Shown: positions 34,501 to 42,920 of the stretch, piece by piece | How the letters are laid out: the number at the start of each line of letters is the position of its first letter | How positions within the stretch are numbered: position 1 is the stretch's first letter | Assembly: GCA_011390885.1 (NCBI GenBank) | Contig: JAABRO010000024.1 | Span: forward strand, 1 to 43,003 | Reading direction: 5' to 3' | Source: Gemmatimonas sp. | Lineage (GTDB): Bacteria; Gemmatimonadota; Gemmatimonadetes; Gemmatimonadales; Gemmatimonadaceae | Length of the DNA: 43,003 bases | The notes under the pieces: model-generated | Database searches by the model: none | Seen by the model: only the letters and a program-made list of their open reading frames with translations | What the model was told of the DNA's origin: nothing | Made by a program: the position numbers and the translations under genes

Positions 34501-36359
34501 TCGGTGGCGAGCGGCGATTCGAACTGGAACACGCCACCCGTGCGTCCCGCGCGCAGCACGCGGTACGTCTCCTCGTCGGTGAAGCCGCGCGTCTCGAGCA
34601 CCACGTCCTCGCCGCGCGTCTCCTTCACGAGCTTGATCGTGTCGGTGATGACGGTGAGCGTGGTGAGGCCGAGGAAGTCCATCTTGAGCATGCCGGCCTT
34701 CTCGAGGCAGGTCATGTCGTACTGCGTGACGATGACGCGCTCCTCGTCGCCCGCGCCGGCGCCCTTGGACGCCTGCGTGCAGATGGGCACGAACTCCTCG
34801 AGCGGACCGGGCGCGATCACCACGCCGGCGGCGTGCACGCCCGTGTGCCGCGAGAGCCCTTCGAGCTTGATCGCGTAGCCGAGCAGCTGCCGGTAGCGCG
34901 GATCGCCCTCGTAGAGCTTCTTCACCTCCGGCACCTGCTCCACGGCTTCCTTCACCGTGAGCGAGTTGTTCGGCGCGTTGGGCACCAGCTTGGCCAGCGC
35001 GTCGGTCTCGGCGGGCGTGAAGCCGAGCGTGCGCCCCACGTCCTTGATCGCGGCGCGCGACTTCATGGTTCCGAAGGTGACGATCTGCCCCACCGAGTCC
35101 TTGCCGTACTTCTGGCGGACGTACTCGATGACCTCGCCGCGCCGCTCGAAGCAGAAGTCCACGTCCACGTCGGGCATGGACACGCGCTCGGGATTCAGGA
35201 AGCGCTCGAACAGCAGGTCGAACTCGAGCGGGCACACGTCGGTGATGCCGAGCGCGTACGCCACGAGCGAGCCGGCCGCCGAGCCGCGCCCCGGCCCCAC
35301 GGGAATGCCGCGATCACGCGCCGCCTGGATGAAGTCGGCGGTGATGAGGAAGTAGCCGGCGTATCCCGTGCGCGTGATGACGTCGAGCTCGTAGTCGAGC
35401 CGCGTCTTCACCTCGTCGCTGAACGGGTCGCCGTACCGTGCCTTCGCGCCCTCGGTGGCCAGCTGCACGAGCAGGTCGTTCTCGGTGGCCACGCCGTCGG
35501 GCAGCGGGAACGCCGGCACGTGGTACTTCTTCGCGAACTGCACGTCGACCGACTCGGCGATCGCGAGCGTGTTCTCGAGCACATCGGCGCGCCCCGGGAA
35601 GTGGGCCGCGATCTCGGGCGCGCTCTTGAAGTACAGCCCGTCGTCGTACTTCATGCGATCGCGGTCGCTGCGATCCTTGCCCAGCCCGATGCACAGCAGC
35701 ACGTCGTGCGCGTCGTGGTCCTCGTGGGCGAGGAAGTGCGCGTCGTTGGTGGCCACCACGGGCAGGCCGAGCCGGTCGGCCAGCGCGAACACCTTCGTGT
35801 TGAGCCGGTCCTGCCCGTCGCTGCCGTGCGCCTGCACCTCGAGGTAGTAGCGCCCCTTGAACAGCTCGGCGTACCACGACGCCACCTCGGCGGCCTGCTC
35901 GTCGCGGTCCTCGAGCAGGTGCGAAGCCACCTCGCCGGCCATGCACGCCGAGGTCACGATGAGCCCCTCGTGGTACTGCGCCAGCAGCTCGCGGTCCACG
36001 CGCGGCTTCCCGTAGAAGCCTTCGGTGTACGCGAAGGAGGAGAGCTTGACCAGGTTGCGGTAGCCCACGAGATCGCGGGCCAGCAGCACGAGGTGGTAGT
36101 TGGACTTCTGGCCCGGCGCGGCCTTGGCCCGGATGCGTCGATCCCCCGGGGCCACGTAGGCCTCCATGCCGAGGATCGGCTTCACGCCGGCCTTGCGCGC
36201 CTGCTCCTGGAACTCCCAGGCGGCGTGCATGTTACCGTGATCGGTAATCGCGAGTGCCGGCTGTTCGAAGCCCTGGGCACGCTTGATCAGGTCCCCGATC
36301 CGGTTCGCCCCGTCGAGGAGCGACAACTCAGAATGACAGTGCAGATGGACGAAGGACAT
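31593..36359 (-). CDS. dnaE: DNA polymerase III alpha subunit containing an intein (precursor)
   Basis: A 1588-codon frame encodes the replicative polymerase with a 427-residue intein; after splicing the protein would be 1161 residues, normal for DnaE. Parts in order: PHP domain opening FVHLHCHSELSLLDG and TDHGNMHAAWEF; ARDRGIPVGPGRGSAAGSLV; catalytic aspartates in SMPDVDVDFCF (near residue 397) and KMDFLGLTTL; MRCDRFDDLVASNALLRPGPLD; then the intein after FNK (residues 756-1182); SHSVAYSVLSYHTAWLKTHY; helix-hairpin-helix and OB domain (VTIGVVVTAIKRQVSKRSGQ). The ATG at 36359 begins MSFVHLHCHSE, the family's standard start; longer frames are low-complexity. First gene of a dnaE-accA-ricT-metG run. 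Without splicing the polymerase would be broken at a conserved site, so splicing must work. Confidence 0.97.
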   Translation of the reverse strand: MSFVHLHCHSELSLLDGANRIGDLIKRAQGFEQPALAITDHGNMHAAWEFQEQARKAGVKPILGMEAYVAPGDRRIRAKAAPGQKSNYHLVLLARDLVGYRNLVKLSSFAYTEGFYGKPRVDRELLAQYHEGLIVTSACMAGEVASHLLEDRDEQAAEVASWYAELFKGRYYLEVQAHGSDGQDRLNTKVFALADRLGLPVVATNDAHFLAHEDHDAHDVLLCIGLGKDRSDRDRMKYDDGLYFKSAPEIAAHFPGRADVLENTLAIAESVDVQFAKKYHVPAFPLPDGVATENDLLVQLATEGAKARYGDPFSDEVKTRLDYELDVITRTGYAGYFLITADFIQAARDRGIPVGPGRGSAAGSLVAYALGITDVCPLEFDLLFERFLNPERVSMPDVDVDFCFERRGEVIEYVRQKYGKDSVGQIVTFGTMKSRAAIKDVGRTLGFTPAETDALAKLVPNAPNNSLTVKEAVEQVPEVKKLYEGDPRYRQLLGYAIKLEGLSRHTGVHAAGVVIAPGPLEEFVPICTQASKGAGAGDEERVIVTQYDMTCLEKAGMLKMDFLGLTTLTVITDTIKLVKETRGEDVVLETRGFTDEETYRVLRAGRTGGVFQFESPLATDVLKRMRCDRFDDLVASNALLRPGPLDAGMHNVYIKRKRGEEPVAYALPELETILSNTYGVITYQEQVMRIAQVLAGISLAEADVLRKAVGKKDAELIRKELGKFETKAVEKGHDPAIIKELAGQIETFGRYGFNKCLVGDTEVFDAATGRLVRIEELHDRRAALGAVATCDVDTLRLQPGRVLDVMDNGVRPVFTLRTASGRTITATGNHPFLVHDGWKQLSQLAIGEHIAVPRALPGAGSMEWPEHEVIALGHLLAEGNLCHPSGVYYYNQDEASIADFVAAAERFDNVRCTRSTHRGTASVYTARRDRALPNGIMVWADALGILGTTAAQKSVPDDAFALTDEQLAMLLGRLWDGDGHVNAKDRSAFYATASERLAQQVRHLLGRLGIIGRVRGVRFPYGDDGRIGYQVFVTGADNLQPFAARVGPHLVSPAKRAAVETLSASVAHGASKDLVPVAPVRALTRAAKARAGLTWQQVEAGADVSSRDLYPTGTNPNKGGFTRPVVRRLAQYFDDPALSRLADSDVLWDRVVSIEPAGEARTYDLEVEGTHNFVANDIIVHNSHSVAYSVLSYHTAWLKTHYPAEFMAALLSSQIGKTEEVIKYIAEAREMGLEVLAPDVNESGWRFTVVGDKRVRFGLGAIRNVGRGAIDSLMAARVEGPFTSLHDLCARVDLRLCNRRFFESLINAGACDGLGGHRAQLMAGLDAALNEAALRQDDAAAGQVSLFGDLLGDTDTPAATPAHSQLPNVAEWGESERLQREKDLLGFYISGHPLEPYRTECELFASHTVAQLGTWTDQSVTIGVVVTAIKRQVSKRSGQEFARLTVEDFSGSSEILVFPEAWAAIGDRFRPDIPLLIKGGYSKRDADVENPTFIVEGVTRFAELRANGEVAVTIDLVRGLDLPPAIMEDVRRALSQHEGSAPLELRWRDERGTAVRFRSRSLTIAATPLALSDLRALLGPDQVRLVRA
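32814..34094 (-). mobile_element. Intein with LAGLIDADG-type homing endonuclease, inserted in dnaE
   Basis: The element spans 427 codons in frame with dnaE. It begins with Cys1 (CLVGDTEVFDAATGRLV, block A), has block B TATGNHPFLVHDGW with the catalytic His75, and ends RTYDLEVEGTHNFVA NDIIVHN (blocks F and G), with penultimate His426 and Asn427; the first extein residue after it is Ser. This is a class 1 intein with complete splicing residues. Two endonuclease motifs are present: LGHLLAEGN (117-125) and LLGRLWDGDGHV (215-226). A helix-turn-helix-like DNA-binding part may lie at 325-375 (AGLTWQQVEAGADVSSRDL ... RRLAQYF). Insertion is between Lys and Ser of FNK/SHS. Cyanobacterial split DnaE inteins sit three residues upstream, before Cys-Phe-Asn. 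The element is contiguous, not split. Confidence 0.96.
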
Positions 36360-37541
36360 GGCAAGCGAAGTGTAGTCGCCACGGAGCCGGCGGGCCACGG
36401 GCTTGCGCCGCGCGCACGCCCTGTTTCGCGCTGGCGTCGCGCAGGACGCGTGGGTGGGCTCGGCCTGCTCGCCGCCGCGCTGCTGTTCGTGGTCTCGCCC
36501 ATGGGCTGCTACCTCTCGCGCGCTGCGTACGAGGAGGCGCGCATCCTCGCCAAGCGCAAGCCGATCGACCGGCTGGTGGCCGACAGCACCACGCCGGCCA
36601 CGGAGCGCGCCAAGCTGCGCCTCGTGCTCGACGCGCGCACCTTCGCCGCCGACCGCGTGGGGCTGCGCCCCGAACAGAGCTTCACGCGCTACACCCGCCT
36701 CGATCGGGACACGCTCGTGCTCGTGGTGTCGGCCGCCTACCCGGACCGCCTCGCGCGCAAGACGTGGTGGTTTCCCGTGGTGGGGCGCTTTCCGTACAAG
36801 GGATTCTTCGACTTCGGCGCCGCGCACCGCACGGCTGACGAGCTGCGCCGCGACGGCTTCGACGTGTCGGTGGGCGCGTCGAGCGCGTTCAGCACGCTGG
36901 GCTGGTTCAACGACCCCGTGGTGAGCACCACGCTGCGCATGGACTCGGTCTCGCTCGTGAACACGGTCATTCACGAGATCACGCACAGCACCTTCTTCGC
37001 GAAGGGGCAGGTGGTGTTCAACGAATCGTTCGCGTCGTTCGTGGGCGGGCGCGGCGCGATCGCCTTCTTCCGGGCGCGCGGCGACTCGGCGGGCATGGCA
37101 CGCGCGACCGCGGAGTGGGCCGACGACCTCGTGCTGGGCGCCTTCTGGGCCGCGCTCTACGCGCGACTCGATTCGGCGTTCGCGGCGCATCCCGACACCA
37201 TGCAGGACGAGATGGCACGGCGCCTGGCGCGCGAGCAGCGACTCGCCGCGCGCGGGCGCATTTACGGGGACGCGCGTCGTGCCCTGGTGGACTCGATCGC
37301 GCCCACGCTGCGCACCTGGCCGCGCGCGTGGGCCGAGCGCGTACCGCTCGACAACGCCGTGGTGATGGCGCGGCGCGTGTATGCCACCGACCTGCACCTC
37401 TTCGACGCCGTGTACGCGCGCGAGGGGGAAGACCTCACGCGCGCGGTGCGCCGGATCATCGAGCTGGCGAAGAGCCGTCCCGATGATCCGTTCGCCGCGG
37501 TGCGCGCGTGGCTCTCAGGGAGCGACGGCCATCTGCGCTGA
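36345..37541 (+). CDS. Probable zinc aminopeptidase (PF10023-like), lipoprotein
   Basis: A protein of up to 398 residues resembling the bacterial putative aminopeptidase family (DUF2265/Aminopep). The zinc site is VIHEITHSTFF (His210, Glu211, His214) with a likely third ligand Glu227 in VFNESFASFVG. Upstream parts YLSRAAYEEARILAKRKPID, SAAYPDRLARKTWWFPVVGRFPYKGFFD and SAFSTLGWFNDPVVST (given in pieces) are the family's typical sequences. A basic and hydrophobic N-terminus ends at SPMGC (Cys55), a lipobox-like site, so it is likely a periplasmic lipoprotein. The ATG at 36345 overlaps the dnaE start on the other strand by 15 bp; a GTG at 36450 giving a short signal peptide is an alternative start and leaves room for promoters. 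Substrate unknown. Confidence 0.8.
   Translation: MDEGHGKRSVVATEPAGHGLAPRARPVSRWRRAGRVGGLGLLAAALLFVVSPMGCYLSRAAYEEARILAKRKPIDRLVADSTTPATERAKLRLVLDARTFAADRVGLRPEQSFTRYTRLDRDTLVLVVSAAYPDRLARKTWWFPVVGRFPYKGFFDFGAAHRTADELRRDGFDVSVGASSAFSTLGWFNDPVVSTTLRMDSVSLVNTVIHEITHSTFFAKGQVVFNESFASFVGGRGAIAFFRARGDSAGMARATAEWADDLVLGAFWAALYARLDSAFAAHPDTMQDEMARRLAREQRLAARGRIYGDARRALVDSIAPTLRTWPRAWAERVPLDNAVVMARRVYATDLHLFDAVYAREGEDLTRAVRRIIELAKSRPDDPFAAVRAWLSGSDGHLR
36369..36374 (-). promoter_or_regulatory. Possible -10 element for dnaE (near-leaderless transcript)
   Basis: TACACT on the minus strand ends 9 nt before the dnaE ATG, which would place the start only about 3 nt before the codon. The -35 area 17 nt away (TGGCCC) is weak, so this is a tentative call. 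Confidence 0.3.
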
Positions 37542-37552
37542 GCGCGGCGTGT

Positions 37553-40426
37553 TCACGGCGCGACCGGCAGCAGCACCACGCGCACGAACTGCTGCGGGTC
37601 GAGCATCGCGCGCGCCGCATCGCGCACACCGTCCGCCGTGGTGGCGGCGATGATCGTCGGCGCCTCGAGCAGCTGGCGCGGGTCCATGCCGGTGCGCAGG
37701 CGCGCGATGATGCCGCCGGTCCAGTAGGCGTTCTGTCGCACCGACACCTCGACCTGCCGGCGCTGCTGCTCGAGCGCGGCGGCGAGTTCCGCGGCGGTCG
37801 GGCCGGTGGCGCGCAGCGAATCCACCACCCGCTGCACGGCGGCGAAGAGCGTGTCGGCGTTCTCCGGCGAGGAGCCGAACTGGATCACCACCTGCTGCGT
37901 GCTGCGCGGCTCGGTGCTCGCCACCGCGGACACGTTCACCGAGTAGGTGCCACCGAGCGCCTCGCGCAGCTCCTCGGTGAGGCGCGTCTCCAGGATGTCG
38001 CCGAAGGTGCGGAATGCCTGCCGCGACGCCACGGTGCTCGGCTGCTCCCCGTGATAGGCGATCACCGTGGTGGCCTTCGGCTCCACGCCGGCGCGCACCA
38101 CCTTCTGCACGATGCCGCTGGGGGGACGGACGCCGAGGTCACGCGGCGCTTCGGTGCGACCCGTCGCCGGCAGCGGCGCGATCCAGCGCACGAGCAGCGG
38201 CTCGAGCGCGTCGGCGGTCACGTTGCCCACGAACACGAAGGTGAAGCCGCTCGCGTCGCCGAAGCGCTCGCGGTAGATCGCGAGTGCATCGTCGAGCGAG
38301 ACGCTGTTGAAGAGCGCGGCCGTGGGCAGCTGCACACGCGGGTGGTAGTTGGCGAGCGTGAGGGTGAGCGTGTCGCTGAACGCCGCCTCGGGGGCGCGGC
38401 TCCGGTTGGCGAGCACGGCGCCGATCTGCTGACGGAACGCCTGCACGGCGGCGGAGTCCACGCGCGGTGCGGTGAACTTGAGCCACAGCAGTTCGAAGAG
38501 CGTCTCGAGGTCCTTGGGGGACGCCCGACCACTGATGTCCTGCGAACGCTCGCCGAGCGCCGTGCCCACGGCGGCCACCTTGCCGGTGAGCTTCTTGCCG
38601 AGGTCGATCACCGAGAGCGAGCCCACGCCGCCACGCTCGATGAACGTGGTGGCGAGCTCGGCGGCGGTGGCGCGCTCGTTGGGGTACAGGCTCGCGCCGC
38701 CTGGTGCGAAGCCGCTCACGAGCACTTCGTCGGCCTTGAAGTCGGTGGTCTTGAGCAGCACACGAACCCCGTTGCCGAGGCGCCACTCGGTGACGTCGAG
38801 CTCCTCGATGCGGCCGCGCGAGGTGATGGTGCCGGGCGCCGGCGGCGACTCCACGAGCGCGCCCTCGGCGAGCGTCTCCACCCACGGCGCGATCGGTGCC
38901 TGCTGCGCGCGATCGAGCACGGCGAGCAGCGCCTCGCGCGTGGGCAGGGCCACGCCGTCCTTCTGGGCGATGGACGCGAGCACCGTGCGGTTGCTGTCGC
39001 TGATGAAGCGACGGCCCACGGCGTTGACCTCGTCACGCGTGATCGACGCCAGCGCGGCCGGCGCCTGTTCGAAGTAGAACGCGATGCCGGGAATGGGTGC
39101 CTGCTCGAGAAAGTGCGACACGTACGCATTCGCGAACCCGCCCGACTCGGACTTGTCGCGCTCCGCGTAGGCGCGTTCGTAGCCGCGCAGCAGGTCGGTC
39201 TTCACACGCGCGATCTCGCTCTCGAGGAAGCCATGGGCCTCCACGCGCCGCGCCTCCACCACGATCGCCTCGAGCGCCTGCTCGAGCTTGCCCTCTTCCG
39301 CCGCCACGCTGAGCGAATACGCGGACGCCTCGCGGGCGTACGCGCCGATCCCCGACGAGGCGCCGATCCATTTGGCGTCGGGGCGCTGCGTGATCTCCGA
39401 CAGGCGACGGTTGAACGCGGCGTTGTAGATGTCCTCCACCAGTCGCTGCCGCCATTCGCCCACGGTGCGCGTGGTGCGGCGCGGCAGTTGCCATATCACT
39501 TCCATGGACGACACGGTGAGTTCGGCGTCGCCGGCGATCGAGACGCGCGTGGCGGCGTCACCGGGCACCGGCACGGCGGTGCGCGCGCGCGGTGCGGCCG
39601 GGTTCGCGAGCGCGCCGAAGCGCGACGCAATCATGGCCTGCACGCTGTCGGCGTCGAAATCGCCCACGGCCACGATGGCCATGTTGTCGGGGCGGTACCA
39701 GTCGCGGTAGAAGCGGCGCAGCGGCGCCGGGTTCGCGTTGCGGATGATCCCCGTGTCGCCGATGGGGAGCCGCTCGGCGTAGCGCGAGCCGCGGAAGAGC
39801 ACGGGGAAGTGCGTGTCGAGGATGCGGGACTGCGCGCCGCGGCCTCCGCGCCACTCCTCGAGCACCACGCCACGTTCGTCCACCACGGCCGCGCTGTCGA
39901 AGAGCACCGCCGACGCCCAGTCCTCGAGGATGTCGAAGCTGCGCCCGAGCAGGCCGGCGGAGTCGGTGGGCACGGGCAGGATGTACACGGTTTCGTCGAA
40001 GCCCGTGTACGCGTTGAGGTCGGCGCCGAAGCGCACGCCGATGGACTCGAGGTACTTCACGATGTCGTTCTTGGCGAAGCGGCGCGTGCCGTTGAACGCC
40101 ATGTGCTCGAGGAAGTGGGCGAGGCCGCGCTGATCGTCGTCCTCGAGCACGGAGCCGGCGTTCACCACGAGGCGCAACTCGGCGCGCTTCTCGGGGCGCG
40201 TGTTCGGGCGGATGAACCAGCGCAGGCCGTTGTCGAGTGTGCCCGTGCGCACGGCGGGGTCGACCGGGAGCGGGGTGTCGGCGGGCGGCAGCGTGGCCTG
40301 TGCGACAAGGGTGCTCGGCGCGGCGAGCAGGGCAGCGGACAGGAGGAACGGCAGGACGCGAAGGCGCGATGGAACGCGATGACGCGATGAAGGGCACGTC
40401 ACGGCACGAGCGAGCGAAGCGAGCAT
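37553..40426 (-). CDS. M16 family zinc metallopeptidase, PqqL/pitrilysin type
   Basis: A 957-residue secreted peptidase. A signal peptide ends near VAQ (residue 43). The N-terminal domain carries the inverted zinc motif GLAHFLEHMAFNGTRRF (His104, Glu107, His108), with the distal glutamates in DERGVVLEEWRGGRG. Three more domains of the M16 fold follow: LRRFYRDWYRPDNMAIVAVG with DFD, then VTEWRLGNGVRVLLKTTDFK and GFAPGGASLYPNERATAAEL, the non-catalytic homologous repeat, and YRERFGDASGFTFVFVGNV. The length matches PqqL-like single-chain M16 proteins that degrade peptides in a closed chamber in the periplasm. Its ATG lies in TGATG with the helicase stop. It converges on the aminopeptidase with only 11 bp between stops. 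Confidence 0.93.
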   Translation of the reverse strand: MLASLARAVTCPSSRHRVPSRLRVLPFLLSAALLAAPSTLVAQATLPPADTPLPVDPAVRTGTLDNGLRWFIRPNTRPEKRAELRLVVNAGSVLEDDDQRGLAHFLEHMAFNGTRRFAKNDIVKYLESIGVRFGADLNAYTGFDETVYILPVPTDSAGLLGRSFDILEDWASAVLFDSAAVVDERGVVLEEWRGGRGAQSRILDTHFPVLFRGSRYAERLPIGDTGIIRNANPAPLRRFYRDWYRPDNMAIVAVGDFDADSVQAMIASRFGALANPAAPRARTAVPVPGDAATRVSIAGDAELTVSSMEVIWQLPRRTTRTVGEWRQRLVEDIYNAAFNRRLSEITQRPDAKWIGASSGIGAYAREASAYSLSVAAEEGKLEQALEAIVVEARRVEAHGFLESEIARVKTDLLRGYERAYAERDKSESGGFANAYVSHFLEQAPIPGIAFYFEQAPAALASITRDEVNAVGRRFISDSNRTVLASIAQKDGVALPTREALLAVLDRAQQAPIAPWVETLAEGALVESPPAPGTITSRGRIEELDVTEWRLGNGVRVLLKTTDFKADEVLVSGFAPGGASLYPNERATAAELATTFIERGGVGSLSVIDLGKKLTGKVAAVGTALGERSQDISGRASPKDLETLFELLWLKFTAPRVDSAAVQAFRQQIGAVLANRSRAPEAAFSDTLTLTLANYHPRVQLPTAALFNSVSLDDALAIYRERFGDASGFTFVFVGNVTADALEPLLVRWIAPLPATGRTEAPRDLGVRPPSGIVQKVVRAGVEPKATTVIAYHGEQPSTVASRQAFRTFGDILETRLTEELREALGGTYSVNVSAVASTEPRSTQQVVIQFGSSPENADTLFAAVQRVVDSLRATGPTAAELAAALEQQRRQVEVSVRQNAYWTGGIIARLRTGMDPRQLLEAPTIIAATTADGVRDAARAMLDPQQFVRVVLLPVAP

Positions 40427-42579
40427 CAGGGTTCCTCGGGGGCGGGGAGGCCGACGCGGCCACGGAGCAGGGCGCGCAGGTCCACCTGCGGGCGGGGCGG
40501 GAGCGGGGCGAGCTGGTTCTGGGAGGCGGTGCCGTCGGGGCCGAGCGTGACGCGCTGCATGGTGCGTCGCACTCCCTCGTCGAGGAAGCGGGAGAGCTGC
40601 CCGTACGAGTAGTCGGCGGCCATGCGACTCGGATACGATTGCAACGGGTACACCAGGCACAAATGATCCCGGGCGCGGGTCATGGCCACGTAGAGCAGGC
40701 GTCGCTCCTCCTCCACGGCGTCGTCGCTGCCGGCGCTGCGGGCCATGGGGTAGATGCCGTCCACGGTCCAGGGCACGAACACCGCGTCCCACTCGCGCCC
40801 CTTGGCGCTGTGCACGGTGCTGATGATGAGCGCGTCGGTTTCCTCGTCGTCGGCGCCCACGGCGAGGTCCTGCGTGGCGGCGGGGGGCTCGAGGGCGAGC
40901 GCGGCGAGCAGGTCGGTGCGCGTGGCGTAGCCGGCGGCGATGATCGCGAGCTGGTCGAGGTCGGCGAGGCGCGGCTGCGGGTCGTCGTACGTCTCCACGA
41001 GCAGGCGGTCGTAGAGACGGCGCACCATCATGATCTCTTCGCCGGGGGGCGTGGGGGGCGGCGCGGTGCGCATCCCCTCGAGCAGGGCGCCCAAGGCGGC
41101 GAGGCCTGGCGCGGCGCGGCTCGAGGCGCGCACGCTGCCCAGGATGAGCGGCTGCCAGCCGTGCTGGGCGAGCGCCTCGACCACGTTGCGCGCGGTGGTG
41201 TCGCCCACGCCGGGGAGCAGGCGCAGCAGGCGGTACCAGCTGACTTCGTCCTGCGGGTTGTCGAGCAGGCGCAGGAAGGCGAGCACGTCCTTGATGTGCG
41301 CGGCCTCGAGGAACTTGAGCCCGCCCCACTTCTCGTACGGAATGCGCCGGTTGGCGAGCTCCACCTCGAGGTCGGCGGAGAGGTAGCCGGCGCGCACGAG
41401 CACGGCGATCTCGCGCAGCGGCGTGCCTTCCTCGTGCAGCTCGAGCAGGCGGTCCACGATGAAGCGCGTCTGTTCACGCTCGTCGCGCACGGTAACCAGC
41501 CAGGGCAGCTCGCCGCCGTCGCGCTCGGTCCAGAGCTGCTTGGTGTAGCGCACCGTGGCGCGCGAGATGACCGTGTTGCTGGCGTGCAGGATGGGCGCGG
41601 TGGAGCGGTAGTTCTGTTCGAGCGTGATGATGGTGGTGTCCGGGAACTGCGCCGGAAACTCCATGATGTTGTCGATCGTGGCGCCGCGGAACGCGTAGAT
41701 GGACTGCGCGTCGTCGCCGACCACGGTGATGCGGCCGTGCGGGCAGAGGGCGCGCAGGATGCGGGCCTGCAGCGGGTTCGTGTCCTGGTACTCGTCGACC
41801 AGGATGTGGTCGTAGTCGCCGCGGATGCGGTCGCCCACCTCGCCGCCGTGCTCGAGCAGCAGGGCGAGGGAGAGGAGCAGGTCGTCGTAGTCGAGCAGGT
41901 TGGCGTCGGTCTTGCGCCGCACGTAGTCGGCGAAGATGCGCTCGAGGTCGCCGGCCCAGCTCACGAAGTGGGGCCACCCCTCCTCGAGCAGGTCGTAGAC
42001 AGGGCGGTCGGTGTTGACCTGGCGGGAGTAGAGGGTGACGCAGGTTTCGGCGCGCGGGAAGCGGCGGGCGGGGCCGTCGAGGGGGCCGGCGAGCTGCTTG
42101 CCGCGGGGTTCACCGTAGCCGAGGGCGGTGCGGGCGATGCTCATCAGATCGGCGGCGTCGGCCGCGTCCATGATGGAGAAGTCGCGGGGGAGGCCGGCGG
42201 CCGGGCCGTACTTGCGCAGGATGCGGTGGGCGGTGCCGTGGAAGGTGCCGCCCTGGACGCGTCGCGCGGCGCCGCCGGCGAGGCGTTCGGCCCGGTCGAG
42301 CATTTCCTGGGCGGCGCGCCGGGTGAAGGTGAGCAGCAGGATGCGTTCGGGGCGCACGCCGCGGTCCACGAGGGCGGCGACGCGGTGCACGAGGGTGCGG
42401 GTCTTGCCGGAGCCGGCGCCGGCCACGATGAGCAGGGGGCCGTCGCCGTGGGCGGCGGCGGCGGCCTGGGCGGCGTTGAGCGCGGGGCCGGCGCTGTCGC
42501 GGGGGGGCGCGGTCTCCAGGGCGTGGGGACGCGGGGCGCGCAGGTGGAGCGACTCGGGCTCGCGGGCGTTGGGGGCCAT
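40426..42579 (-). CDS. UvrD/PcrA-type superfamily 1 DNA helicase
   Basis: A 717-residue ATP-dependent 3'-5' helicase of the UvrD/Rep/PcrA group, acting in repair and in clearing proteins from DNA. All motifs are visible: Q-like ALNAAQ and Walker A VAGAGSGKTRTLVHRV (53-60 core), TFHGTAHRILRKYG (Ia/Ib), ILVDEYQDTNPLQ (II), VVGDDAQSIYAFRGA (III), LEQNYRSTAPIL (IV), ISTVHSAKGREWDAVFVP (V) and LLYVAMTRARDHL (VI). HSAKGREWDAVFV and DEYQDTN are of PcrA type. The N-terminal 35 residues are a variable tail. The ATG at 42579 has no Shine-Dalgarno sequence; upstream in-frame sequence is Pro/Arg-rich and not family-like. Confidence 0.94.
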   Translation of the reverse strand: MAPNAREPESLHLRAPRPHALETAPPRDSAGPALNAAQAAAAAHGDGPLLIVAGAGSGKTRTLVHRVAALVDRGVRPERILLLTFTRRAAQEMLDRAERLAGGAARRVQGGTFHGTAHRILRKYGPAAGLPRDFSIMDAADAADLMSIARTALGYGEPRGKQLAGPLDGPARRFPRAETCVTLYSRQVNTDRPVYDLLEEGWPHFVSWAGDLERIFADYVRRKTDANLLDYDDLLLSLALLLEHGGEVGDRIRGDYDHILVDEYQDTNPLQARILRALCPHGRITVVGDDAQSIYAFRGATIDNIMEFPAQFPDTTIITLEQNYRSTAPILHASNTVISRATVRYTKQLWTERDGGELPWLVTVRDEREQTRFIVDRLLELHEEGTPLREIAVLVRAGYLSADLEVELANRRIPYEKWGGLKFLEAAHIKDVLAFLRLLDNPQDEVSWYRLLRLLPGVGDTTARNVVEALAQHGWQPLILGSVRASSRAAPGLAALGALLEGMRTAPPPTPPGEEIMMVRRLYDRLLVETYDDPQPRLADLDQLAIIAAGYATRTDLLAALALEPPAATQDLAVGADDEETDALIISTVHSAKGREWDAVFVPWTVDGIYPMARSAGSDDAVEEERRLLYVAMTRARDHLCLVYPLQSYPSRMAADYSYGQLSRFLDEGVRRTMQRVTLGPDGTASQNQLAPLPPRPQVDLRALLRGRVGLPAPEEP

Positions 42580-42852
42580 GTCTAAAGAAAGCGGCGCGGG
42601 GGGGCGGGGCGGGAGGGGCGGCGCGGGGTGGCGCCCGGCGGCGCGTGCTGAATTCGACGGGGATCCGGGCTGGATCGGGGGTCGGGCGTGCGTGGCGGAG
42701 TGCCGCGATGGTGACGCCGGACCTGGTGTGTCGTCTGCAGGAGTGACGGAGGGGAGGGGAGCGGATCCGGCGTTGGTGTGGACAACCGGCATTCCGGGCC
42801 CAGCCTGACCGAAATGTGACAGTCGGAATGTTCCGCGGGCCGGAGTTGCTGC
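42580..42852. other. Intergenic region upstream of the helicase gene (no gene seen)
   Basis: A GC-rich stretch with G-runs (42597-42640) and no convincing gene on either strand. It must hold the promoter of the helicase gene, but I could not pick one out. Confidence 0.4.
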
Positions 42853-42881
42853 TTGACCGCAGCGGCTGCGGCCCCTACATT
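42853..42881 (+). promoter_or_regulatory. Strong sigma-70-type promoter at the right edge
   Basis: TTGACC (42853-42858), exactly 17 nt, TACATT (42876-42881). The start would be near 42888, driving a gene or RNA beyond the window. Confidence 0.7.
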
Positions 42882-42903
42882 CGGCGCTTGGTATGATCGC
42901 CAC

Positions 42904-42920
42904 CACTACGGCCCGTAGTG
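42904..42920 (+). promoter_or_regulatory. Operator-like palindrome downstream of the edge promoter
   Basis: CACTACGG-C-CCGTAGTG is a perfect palindrome with 8-bp arms around one base, centred about 24 nt after the predicted start. It may be a repressor site or a small hairpin. It lies inside a 25-codon open frame (42893-42970) that begins 5 nt after the predicted start. Confidence 0.45.

Noticed and set aside
33351-36344. Plus-strand open frame opposite dnaE running into the aminopeptidase
   Set aside because: Only the part after 36345 has family features; the rest is antisense to dnaE and its intein.
37508-42585. Two long plus-strand open frames opposite the M16 peptidase and the helicase
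   Set aside because: Antisense shadows; low-complexity composition and no domains.
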